From positions 6,561,501 through 6,625,500 of the forward strand of contig NZ_CP031030.1 of the NCBI RefSeq assembly GCF_003711225.1: a stretch of 64,000 nt of DNA. The letters are read 5' to 3'. Position numbers and translations under genes: made by a program. Origin of the DNA: Runella sp. SP2. Its GTDB lineage: Bacteria > Bacteroidota > Bacteroidia > Cytophagales > Spirosomataceae. This document shows positions 18,405 through 26,473 of the stretch, piece after piece (the stretch's first letter is position 1; each line of letters begins with the position of its first letter). Below the pieces are notes generated by a model. That model did not search any database. It saw only the letters and a program-made list of their open reading frames with translations, and was not told the origin of the DNA.

Positions 18405-21400
18405 GGTGCTAATAACTCTTTCAAAATGTTGGTCAATGCTACAATATTCAACGATTTATCATCGGAAAGCGTTCGTCTGATGTCGTTTTCCAAGATAGTT
18501 GCTTTTTCTAACTTAGTTTTAGGTAAGCGTACCAAATTTTTCTGAATCCCCTCGGCAAAAGAAGAAAACTCAAAGCCTACTGCTTCTTCCTGCTCGGTAT
18601 TGACATCAACACTTGAAAGATTGGTAAGACTATCTAACTCTAAAATCATTTGACGAAAACGGTCATGGAGTAGCAGCTCATCTTCGTCTTTGAATTTATC
18701 AAATCCACGGCCAACTAATGATTGAGCAACGCCATTCAACCACGCTTTTCGGTCGTCTAAGTCCGAATCAATGCGTTGAATGAATGTTTTTTGAGAAGTT
18801 AATAGCAAATGCTTTTTAAGGCTTTTAAACCTTTTCTGTAAAGCTATTTGATATGCACTAAACGAAAGGTCTTTGCCTATGCAATCTACCAAAATCACAT
18901 TTTCAAATCGGCTAATCAACTCATCATGGCTTGTTCTTAGTTCACGAATGGCTTCTTGGAGGCGGTCTGCGTAGTTTGCCAAACTGTCTGCCGAACGTTG
19001 AAGCGTATCTATTGAATAGCCTAACGCCGTAGGAAAATCCTCAAAAAAGGTTTTTTCTGGGTCTTTAGATTTAGCTATAGCTTCCCGAATCGCTATTGTT
19101 TCGCGGTTGAGACGCTTGGTGGTTTTTGAATACTCTGGCAGCTTATTGTAAAATACGAGTAGAGGTTTAATAGTTTCAATAAATGCTTGATTATCAAACC
19201 GTAATCTTGTACTTAGGTTCATTAATCCACGGTAGCTGTTAAATAAGTCTAAACGCACCCCTTCCAAATCAAATGCTTTGATTTCGTATTTATGAGGCAC
19301 TTTGCCAATCATTTCGAAGACATCGGGTGTTAAAACAGGAACATACCCAGATTCATCACTGAAAAGCGCAAAATCATTCCGTTTGAGAAATAAAAACGTA
19401 GGAATCCAAAAATCGATTAGACCTTGTTTTAGTTTGAAGGGACGGCGATTTAATTCGTCTATCAACTCTGAAAGGCGGCGTTTCGATTTTTTTGATTTTT
19501 CTAAGAAGGCAATGCAGGTATCCCAAAGTGGTCTAAAAGAAGAATCTGAGGCTATTTCATCAGAAAAATCGACCGATTCAGTATAGAGCTGTACCCCGTT
19601 TTCCTTGAGTAAAGTAATGTAAATTGTTTTCTCAGGAGGGAATCGGTCTGCATCAAAACCCAACTCAGGTAAGTGCCAACTATCAACAAGCCTTTTAATG
19701 TATTCTTTTTTAGCCGTGATAATAGAACTTGAAAGACGGTGCTTATTGACCAATTCATTTCTAAATGAAGGCGTATCGGGATAGACTTTCACACAAATCT
19801 GTGAAAGATATTTGTTGAAATCCGTTTCATTTTTGATTTGAATCTCTTTGCCCTCAAAAACCCATACCACTTCTCCGCTGAAAGTTCTTGCTGTTAAGTA
19901 GTTGTTTAAGAGTTTTTTGTGATGATACAACACACTTTCCAACTCCCTCACGGCCACCTTATCTTCGGCATTATCAACCAAGACTTTATTAGTTTTCTCA
20001 ATCTCAAATAATTGGTCTTTTATCTTGCGGGCGTTTTGATAATACCCATAAATGATTGCTTCCTTCTGACTAGCCGATATGTCCTTTACCGTATCAAGCG
20101 GTAATTGGTCGTTAAAAATCAAATTAATAAACCCGTCGGTTTCATCCATTGGGGTTATTTCTATGGGATTTTCTGAAATTCTGTACTCAAACATGCGAGG
20201 CGTGCCATTACGTAAAGCATACATTTTTGCCATCACAGGAGATAAGTCCAGGTATTTTGCCAACGAGTTGGCAACGTCATTGATTTCGCTTACTTCATTA
20301 CTCGCCTCATTTAATGCCAGTTGAATATCAAGGTCAGTCCCTTCAAATAGGATATACCGAGTACTAAACTTGCGATAAATGATGATTTTCCTTCTCTCAA
20401 GGTCATCAATCAACGAGCCAGCATTCTCAATTCCTAAACAGTTATGGGCGTAATTCACCAAAAAATTTTTGTCAATGACAGAACCTTTTGGTGTTGTCAA
20501 TGACAAAAGCCCAATTGTTTTTACCAATTTTTCATAACTGCCTAACTTTTCATCAAACAACCTTTCTACATTTTCTAAAGAGGCTCTTATTCCTGACCAA
20601 ATCATTAAGTCAGGATTGTTTTTGGAATTGAGAAAAGAATAGAAGTTAAAAATTAAATAATCATAAACATTGGCAATGTTATAAAAAGGATTGCTTGCTG
20701 ATGCCGTAAAACGCTCCAAACCAGTGTGGTCAGTAGATTCTAAAAAAGAAAATAAGGAGCGTTCATTTTGCCCATATTTTTGCAAGCTCAATGTCAATGC
20801 ATTAGCTGCCAATAAGTCCAAAGGAAACAACTTGAAGGCAATTTTCTCCGCAAAAGCCTGCTCGGTTTTAAACGCTTTGGTCAACTGAGCTATTTTGAGG
20901 GCTTTTTCGATGCGACCTTGTTCTTCCTTGCTTGGATTGCTGTTCAAATGTTCAGCTGCTAAATAAAGGAGTTGTTCAACGGGCTCATTAAAGGTAATTT
21001 CTCTAAAACGCCCTTTTACTTTAGACCACTCTTGGCGTTGGGTTTGGTTGAGTGAAAAAGCGTAAGCATCAAAGTTTTGATGAACAGTCGTGAGAAGACA
21101 AATATTATGGTCGGAATTGTTGACAAACTCCGTTAGTTGTTGAATGAAATACAGCTCGCGTTCGGGCTCATGCTGTGAGGCATATTCTAGAAATTTCCCA
21201 AATTCGTCAACTACCAATACTAAAAGTGGGTTTTTGTCTCCTAAATCATGGTAACGATTGAAAATTTCCGATAAAATATGCTGGGTTTGGTACTTACTGT
21301 CATTCACTCCAAAATGACTGGCAAATACCTCAGTAATGGATTTGTACTCACCTACAAAATTGATGAAAGATACATTCGGTTCCGCCAGCCAATTTAGCTT

Positions 21401-21619
21401 AAAGTAAGGCTTCTTACCGCTAAGGCTTTGTTCAAATGCCCAAAGAAAGGAAGATTTTCCCGTGCCGTAGCTGCCGATAATATTAAATGAGCGTAGTCCC
21501 TTCTTGAAATCATTTCCTAATTGGTTTGCCAGTTGAAGCGCATTGGGAGTAGGCAGATAAAATAAATCGCGGTTGGCATCACGAATGATATTAACCGAGG
21601 TTGAATATTTAGTGGCCAT
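18401..21619 (-). CDS. sspC: Phosphorothioation ATPase SspC
   Basis: A 1072-residue P-loop ATPase. Walker A is GSYGTGKSS at residues 49-57, and Walker B is LLVLVVDEFGKFLEY near residues 132-146. Between them the sequence follows the large AAA-like ATPases of BREX (BrxC/PglY) and Ssp systems. The remaining 700 residues are mainly helical, with coiled-coil tendency near the C terminus. In Ssp systems SspC couples ATP hydrolysis to sulfur insertion, together with the nickase SspB and the sulfur-transfer protein SspD. The gene overlaps sspB by 11 nt and sspD by 4 nt, so the three should be made in fixed ratio. A lone BREX BrxC is the main alternative, but no pglX or pglZ is present and the DUF4007/PAPS neighbours argue for SspC. 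Confidence 0.75.
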   Translation of the reverse strand: MATKYSTSVNIIRDANRDLFYLPTPNALQLANQLGNDFKKGLRSFNIIGSYGTGKSSFLWAFEQSLSGKKPYFKLNWLAEPNVSFINFVGEYKSITEVFASHFGVNDSKYQTQHILSEIFNRYHDLGDKNPLLVLVVDEFGKFLEYASQHEPERELYFIQQLTEFVNNSDHNICLLTTVHQNFDAYAFSLNQTQRQEWSKVKGRFREITFNEPVEQLLYLAAEHLNSNPSKEEQGRIEKALKIAQLTKAFKTEQAFAEKIAFKLFPLDLLAANALTLSLQKYGQNERSLFSFLESTDHTGLERFTASASNPFYNIANVYDYLIFNFYSFLNSKNNPDLMIWSGIRASLENVERLFDEKLGSYEKLVKTIGLLSLTTPKGSVIDKNFLVNYAHNCLGIENAGSLIDDLERRKIIIYRKFSTRYILFEGTDLDIQLALNEASNEVSEINDVANSLAKYLDLSPVMAKMYALRNGTPRMFEYRISENPIEITPMDETDGFINLIFNDQLPLDTVKDISASQKEAIIYGYYQNARKIKDQLFEIEKTNKVLVDNAEDKVAVRELESVLYHHKKLLNNYLTARTFSGEVVWVFEGKEIQIKNETDFNKYLSQICVKVYPDTPSFRNELVNKHRLSSSIITAKKEYIKRLVDSWHLPELGFDADRFPPEKTIYITLLKENGVQLYTESVDFSDEIASDSSFRPLWDTCIAFLEKSKKSKRRLSELIDELNRRPFKLKQGLIDFWIPTFLFLKRNDFALFSDESGYVPVLTPDVFEMIGKVPHKYEIKAFDLEGVRLDLFNSYRGLMNLSTRLRFDNQAFIETIKPLLVFYNKLPEYSKTTKRLNRETIAIREAIAKSKDPEKTFFEDFPTALGYSIDTLQRSADSLANYADRLQEAIRELRTSHDELISRFENVILVDCIGKDLSFSAYQIALQKRFKSLKKHLLLTSQKTFIQRIDSDLDDRKAWLNGVAQSLVGRGFDKFKDEDELLLHDRFRQMILELDSLTNLSSVDVNTEQEEAVGFEFSSFAEGIQKNLVRLPKTKLEKATILENDIRRTLSDDKSLNIVALTNILKELLAP

Positions 21620-22517
21620 AGTATTCGTCTAAGATTTGGAAAGGGTCAGGTTTAGAATCGTTTTTAAATTGTAGCTCTCTAATTCCAGCTTGGTCGCTAA
21701 ACACCACATTGGAATTTTCAGAAACAATTTCCTCTATTTTGGTCAACAGCCCTGTTCGGTTTAAAGCAAAAACAGTTCCTACTTGATTAGGGTCTTGTTC
21801 AAGACTGTTGAAGTTCAAAGAAATATCTGTCCCGCTTTGTTGCAGAATACCGTAGAGTACTATCGCACTTGGAAGTGTAGTACGCTCTGTATTTTCAATA
21901 ACGTAAAACTCCTGTTTGTTTTCTTTTTTCTTATTATTTTCAATTATTTCAGTGTAAACGATTTTATGCCTTAAAAGGTCTATTTCTGTCAAAATACCTG
22001 CAAAACTTTCGTCTAAGTCTTTGGATTCAGAACGAAGATACATCTTTTGAAACACACCAAAGTCTGTTTCAACGGTGTTTGGATTTATAGCAGTGCCAGT
22101 TTGTTCGGATAACCGTTTGATAAAGCCCAGAAAACTATCTTTTGTAAATTCAATTTTCTCTCTTCGTAACTCATTAAAAATCAGTGAATAGATGCTTGCA
22201 TGGCCTTTCGTAACTAAATGAAAATGCAGAAGCCAAAGGCTGGCTATATTTTCCAAATAGGGGTCGTAGCCTTCATCATCAAGTAATTTTATACCTAACT
22301 GCGTAAGTTTATCATTAGAGTCCAGTAGGTCAAAAGCTTTCATCCAATACCTAATAGAACCTACCATATTTTTGCCGACTCCTAACTCCACTACGGCATC
22401 TTCTTTTGTAAAAGAGCCTCCATTTTTTATGAAATCATACCCTTTTTTAAGCCAAAGGTATCGGCATTGAAAGGATTCATGGCCAGAAAATGTGTATTTT
22501 AACGTTGTTATACTCAT
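21609..22517 (-). CDS. sspB: Phosphorothioation nickase SspB (DUF4007)
   Basis: A 302-residue DUF4007 protein. The N terminus TFSGHESFQCRYLWLKKGYD is the family signature, followed by GVGKNMVGSIRYWMKAFDLL. DUF4007 proteins are the first component of the sspBCD cassette, where SspB nicks DNA to open the strand for sulfur replacement; no separate nuclease motif is visible by eye. The start ATG is preceded by a good -7 element on the minus strand at 22546-22539, so this gene heads an operon of five: sspB, sspC, sspD, GIY-YIG, DGQHR. Upstream lies a 213-bp gap that marks the right edge of the island. Confidence 0.75.
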   Translation of the reverse strand: MSITTLKYTFSGHESFQCRYLWLKKGYDFIKNGGSFTKEDAVVELGVGKNMVGSIRYWMKAFDLLDSNDKLTQLGIKLLDDEGYDPYLENIASLWLLHFHLVTKGHASIYSLIFNELRREKIEFTKDSFLGFIKRLSEQTGTAINPNTVETDFGVFQKMYLRSESKDLDESFAGILTEIDLLRHKIVYTEIIENNKKKENKQEFYVIENTERTTLPSAIVLYGILQQSGTDISLNFNSLEQDPNQVGTVFALNRTGLLTKIEEIVSENSNVVFSDQAGIRELQFKNDSKPDPFQILDEYYGH

Positions 22518-22538
22518 CTATATGTTTGAGAATTTTCG

Positions 22539-22546
22539 CAAAAGTA
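22539..22546 (-). promoter_or_regulatory. -7 element upstream of sspB
   Basis: On the minus strand this reads TACTTTTG, a full match to the Bacteroidota -7 consensus TAnnTTTG, 21 nt before the sspB start codon. No convincing TTTG lies 19-21 nt further upstream; the position is T- and A-rich only. The promoter may therefore be weak or regulated, for instance by the DndB-like protein at the end of the operon. Confidence 0.45.
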
Positions 22547-22730
22547 CAATATATAAAAATGCGGGGTTAATAAAAATTGCTATTTGCCTGTATAGACTCG
22601 TTCAATTCCCAAAGCCTCCACAAAGATGGCTGTTTTTAAGACGCGGTAAGTAAGAGAAAAGTTACTAAACTTGTGAAAAGGCGAATTGGCCACGATTATG
22701 TACTTTTACTTAACCAAATCACCCCAAGCC

Positions 22731-23165
22731 ATGGAACGAGAAATTAAACTTCGGATTATTTTAGAAAAACCAACGCCTGCTACCGATTTCGGGATTCAGG
22801 AAGGGAGTGGGCACAACTACGTCACGCTCCAAAAGCAAAAATCAACAGGCGATGACCTGATGTTTGAAGCATCGGTGCGCGTGAAGCTTTCGGCGGATGG
22901 TTCACCCGTTTTTTTAGGGGCGATGACCCAAGGCCCGCCCAAAGAACGTTTTGTCTATATCGACATTGGCCGTGCGGCGGGGCAACTCGATACCCTGTGG
23001 AGCCGTCGGCTAAAAATCCCTCTGAAAAGTATTACGTGGGAGCTTATTCAGCAGTTGGAAACTACGCCACAGGCCGCGTTGGAAGTACGTGTGCCAGGCG
23101 TTGGTAAAGACGGTGGCCCCAACTGTGGCAGCGCTAAAAACGTGCTTTTTACTTGTCCACAATAG
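22731..23165 (+). CDS. DUF5990 family protein
   Basis: A 144-residue protein matching DUF5990: an N-terminal strand (MEREIKLRIILEKP), then a barrel-like segment with DLMFEASVRV and GPPKERFVYIDIG, ending in a conserved region with GPNCGSAKNVLF. No function is known for the family, and no catalytic residues can be pointed to. The frame is open from a TTG at 22686, but the ATG at 22731 starts exactly at the conserved strand, so I prefer it. The gene lies just outside the right edge of the Ssp island and has normal base composition for this genome, so it is probably an old resident gene. Confidence 0.7.
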   Translation: MEREIKLRIILEKPTPATDFGIQEGSGHNYVTLQKQKSTGDDLMFEASVRVKLSADGSPVFLGAMTQGPPKERFVYIDIGRAAGQLDTLWSRRLKIPLKSITWELIQQLETTPQAALEVRVPGVGKDGGPNCGSAKNVLFTCPQ

Positions 23166-23298
23166 TACAGCCATTGTCCGTTTTTGGACATCTTCATTCT
23201 TCTTTATAGGCTTCAAAAGGCCAAATTAGGCCGTTTCCTGTACTGGCACAGGATTTGATTTGCATTATTATAACTAATCATCCTGAATCCCAATTTCA

Positions 23299-23637
23299 AT
23301 GAAAAGAACTTTTCTAGGTGAGTTTGAAGAAATCGTTTTGCTCGTCGTTGCGGGCTGTTCTGAAGATGCCTACGGGGTCGTTATTTGGGAGCAGTTGCAG
23401 CAACAAACGGGGCGAAATATTACCATCAGTGCGGTACACGCCACGCTGTATCGACTGGAAGAAAAAGGGTTTTTGAGTTCCCAAATGGGCGGTGCTACGG
23501 CCGAACGCGGAGGCCGCCGTAAACGATTTTTTACCGTAACGGCCTTAGGAAGCCGAGCCTTACAGGAAATTCAAGTGCTGCGCGACCAGCTTTGGAAAGC
23601 CATTCCGCAGGGAAAATTACAGTTGATTGGTCAATAA
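23299..23637 (+). CDS. PadR family transcriptional regulator
   Basis: A 112-residue winged-helix regulator of the PadR type: LGEFEEIVLLVVAG, then YGVVIWEQLQQ, the recognition region ISAVHATLYRLEEKGFLSSQ, a wing rich in Arg/Gly (ERGGRRKRFFTVTALG) and a short dimerisation helix. It is encoded 18 nt upstream of a large ABC permease. PadR-permease pairs of this kind are common in Cytophagales, and the regulator presumably represses the pair. The effector molecule is unknown. The 133-bp upstream gap contains a small hairpin (TCCTGT...ACAGGA around 23237-23254) that could be an operator. Confidence 0.85.
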   Translation: MKRTFLGEFEEIVLLVVAGCSEDAYGVVIWEQLQQQTGRNITISAVHATLYRLEEKGFLSSQMGGATAERGGRRKRFFTVTALGSRALQEIQVLRDQLWKAIPQGKLQLIGQ

Positions 23638-23655
23638 ATCAGTTTACAGTTTTTT

Positions 23656-26316
23656 ATGGCTACCCAAAAAGAAAAATTTGAACCTCAAAACCGCCTCAAT
23701 GATTCTTTTGAGCCGCCACGTTGGTCAGCTCGTTTGTTGGACTGGTTTGTAGCTCCGCATCTACGTGAAGATTTGCAGGGCGACTTGTACGAAATCTTTC
23801 AAAAGCGAGTCGAGCAGGTGGGCATTGTCCGTGCCAAGTGGGAATACACGTGGGCGGTGCTGCATTACCTGACGCCCTTTTTCTTTAAAAGACAACCGAA
23901 ACAATATCCTCAACCCTTTTTTCCTAATCCAGCTATGATACGCAATTATTTTAAAATCACCTTCCGAAACCTTACTAACAATAAGGTGTATTCCTTCATT
24001 AATATCTTTGGTCTGGCTGCGGGTATGGCGGTAGCGATACTGATTGGTCTTTGGATTTACGATGAGTTGTCATACAACAAATATCATCAAAACTATGGCC
24101 GCATTGCACAAATAATGCAACACAAAACCTACGATGGAGAAAAAAAGACGGGTACCACTGTTCCACCGTTGGTTGCACAAGAGCTTCGGGACAGCTATGG
24201 TCCTGACTTTAGGTATGTGGTGCAGTCATCTTTCACGGATACCCATATTTTAACGACAGGAGAAAAGACCTTCGCCAAATTAGGCAACTATTGTGATTCG
24301 CAGATTACCGAAATGCTATCGCTGAAAATGATTAAAGGGTCACGGGCAGGTTTGACGGAACCCTATTCTATTTTAATCTCGGAATCGCTGGCTAAAGTCT
24401 ATTTTGGAGATGCTGATCCTTTGGATAAAATAATGAAAGTAGATAACAAAGATGACGTAAAAGTTACTGGTGTCTATGAGGATTTACCTAACAATACCAC
24501 CTTCGGGAAAGTATCTTTCTTTCTGCCTTGGGAGCTTTATAAAATTCAGAATCCTTGGGTCAAGGAGCAAAAAGAATGGAACGACGATTTTACAATGGCG
24601 TACGCTCAAATAGCGGACAATGTCGATATGGAAAAAGTCTCGACAAAGATTAGAAACGTCAAACTGAAAAAAGTCGATAAAGAAGCCGCATCTTATAAGC
24701 CTGAACTTTTTCTGCAACCGATGAGCCAATGGCATTTGTATTCAGAATTTAAGAATGGCAAAAATACAGGAGGGCGCATCGAATTTGTATGGCTTTTTGG
24801 TATTATCGGCGTGTTTGTGTTGCTGTTGGCCTGTATCAATTTTATAAATCTGAGTACTGCACGCTCCGAAAAACGAGCCAAAGAAGTGGGCATTCGCAAA
24901 GCAATCGGCTCGGTTCGTAGCCAATTGATAGGCCAGTTTTTTGCAGAATCATCATCTGTTGTTTTGTTGGCTTTTACCGTATCTCTATTATTAGTGGCGC
25001 TTATTTTGCCCGTATTTAATGAAGTCGCTGGTAAAAAAATGACTCTATTGTGGTCAAATCCTGTTTTTTGGTTATTGGGAATTGGCTTTAGCCTCTTTAC
25101 TGCTGCTGTGGCGGGTTTTTACCCAGCGCTTTATCTCTCTGCTTTTCAGCCCATCAATGTTCTCAAAGGAACTTTTCAGGTGGGGCGTTTTGCCTCCATG
25201 CCCAGAAAAGCGTTGGTAGTTGTTCAATTTACAGTATCTGTTAGCTTAATTATCGGTACTGTTCTGATTTTCAAACAAATCCAGTTTGCTGCCAACCGCC
25301 AGATAGGGTACGAACAAAACGGACTTATTATGATTGAAATGTCCACTGACGACCTTCATTCTCATTTTGCAGCGGTGAGAGCCGACTTACTCAAATCAGG
25401 TATAGTCTCCGAAGTGTCAGAATCTTCTAGCCCTGTCACGGGGGTAAATAATAACATGAGTGGTTTGCAATGGAAAGGAAAAGACCCCGCCATGAAAGAT
25501 GATTTCGCCAATATTCGCATAACGCATGAGTACGGCAAAACAGTGGGCTGGCAATTGAAAGAAGGAAGGGATTTCTCGCGTGAGTTCGCTACAGATTCTT
25601 CCGCCGTGATTTTGAATGAGACTGCGGTAAAATACATGGGGCTTAAAAACCCAATTGGAGAAACCGTACGATTTGCAAACCGAGATCATGTGGTAGTGGG
25701 GGTAATTAAAGACATGCTGATGGCATCGCCTTATCAGCCGATTAAACAAACTATTTTTTATATGAGAAACAGAGGTTTTGACTATCTGAATATAAAAATT
25801 AGCCCTACTGCAAGTACTTCCAAAGCATTGGCTGCAATTCAGGCAGTTTATAAGCGATACGCCCCATCAGTGCCATTTTCTTACAAATTTGCCGACGAAG
25901 AATATGCCGTCAAGTTCGGTCAAGAGCAACGTTTAGGAAAGTTAGCGTCTTTCTTTGCTGTACTTGCCGTTCTTATTTCTTGCTTAGGTTTGTTTGGGCT
26001 TTCTTCTTTTGTGGCCGAGCAGCGTACCAAAGAGATTGGCGTACGCAAAGTATTAGGTGCTTCGGTGGTCAGTGTTTGGGGACTACTTTCTAAAGAATTT
26101 GTGGTATTGGTAGTTATTGCATTTTTCATCGCTAGCCCTATTGCCTATTATTACCTTAATAACTGGCTCCAAAAATATACGTACCGCACCGAACTATCGT
26201 GGTGGATTTTTGCCTTGGCAGGCGTAGGGGCTTTGGCTGTTACATTGCTAACGGTCAGCTTTCAAGCCATCAAAGCTGCGTTGATGAATCCCGTAAAATC
26301 GCTACGGGCTGAATAG
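23656..26316 (+). CDS. ABC transporter permease, MacB/FtsX type with N-terminal prefix domain
   Basis: An 886-residue membrane protein. Residues 1-95 are the soluble prefix domain found in PadR-linked Bacteroidota permeases (PPRWSARLLDWFVAPHLREDL). A first transmembrane helix at about 110-130 and a long periplasmic MacB-type domain follow. Next is an FtsX block of three helices (about 380-500, with RSEKRAKEVGIRKAIGS). A second periplasmic domain and a second FtsX block come last (about 755-880, with EQRTKEIGVRKVLGAS). The duplicated EIGVRK/EVGIRK loops contact the ATPase in this family. No ATP-binding subunit is encoded nearby, so the partner must come from elsewhere. Likely roles are lipoprotein or toxic-compound handling at the inner membrane; the substrate is unknown. 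Confidence 0.85.
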   Translation: MATQKEKFEPQNRLNDSFEPPRWSARLLDWFVAPHLREDLQGDLYEIFQKRVEQVGIVRAKWEYTWAVLHYLTPFFFKRQPKQYPQPFFPNPAMIRNYFKITFRNLTNNKVYSFINIFGLAAGMAVAILIGLWIYDELSYNKYHQNYGRIAQIMQHKTYDGEKKTGTTVPPLVAQELRDSYGPDFRYVVQSSFTDTHILTTGEKTFAKLGNYCDSQITEMLSLKMIKGSRAGLTEPYSILISESLAKVYFGDADPLDKIMKVDNKDDVKVTGVYEDLPNNTTFGKVSFFLPWELYKIQNPWVKEQKEWNDDFTMAYAQIADNVDMEKVSTKIRNVKLKKVDKEAASYKPELFLQPMSQWHLYSEFKNGKNTGGRIEFVWLFGIIGVFVLLLACINFINLSTARSEKRAKEVGIRKAIGSVRSQLIGQFFAESSSVVLLAFTVSLLLVALILPVFNEVAGKKMTLLWSNPVFWLLGIGFSLFTAAVAGFYPALYLSAFQPINVLKGTFQVGRFASMPRKALVVVQFTVSVSLIIGTVLIFKQIQFAANRQIGYEQNGLIMIEMSTDDLHSHFAAVRADLLKSGIVSEVSESSSPVTGVNNNMSGLQWKGKDPAMKDDFANIRITHEYGKTVGWQLKEGRDFSREFATDSSAVILNETAVKYMGLKNPIGETVRFANRDHVVVGVIKDMLMASPYQPIKQTIFYMRNRGFDYLNIKISPTASTSKALAAIQAVYKRYAPSVPFSYKFADEEYAVKFGQEQRLGKLASFFAVLAVLISCLGLFGLSSFVAEQRTKEIGVRKVLGASVVSVWGLLSKEFVVLVVIAFFIASPIAYYYLNNWLQKYTYRTELSWWIFALAGVGALAVTLLTVSFQAIKAALMNPVKSLRAE

Positions 26317-26339
26317 AGATTGAGGGAGAGCTAAAACAA

Positions 26340-26372
26340 AAAATCGCCGTCGGTAGGACCAACGGCGATTTT
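26340..26372 (+). terminator. Rho-independent terminator after the permease gene
   Basis: Perfect 11-bp arms AAAATCGCCGT (26340-26350) and ACGGCGATTTT (26362-26372) enclose an 11-nt loop with a further GGT/ACC pairing, and a T/C-rich tail follows. It lies 24 nt after the permease stop. The A-rich left flank means it could also stop transcription coming from the opposite strand. Confidence 0.75.
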
Positions 26373-26473
26373 CTCTCTCTAACAGCCATAAAAACGAATA
26401 CGATTATCTATCTAATCATCTTCTTGCTTACCTGTACGTTGGTTAGAGAGGTAGCGTTGCAGAAAAAGTAAAA

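Noticed and set aside
18401-22517. BREX system (BrxC-like ATPase with PAPS reductase, as in BREX type 4)
   Set aside because: No PglZ, PglX or BrxL gene is present, and the first gene is a DUF4007 protein, which points to sspBCD.
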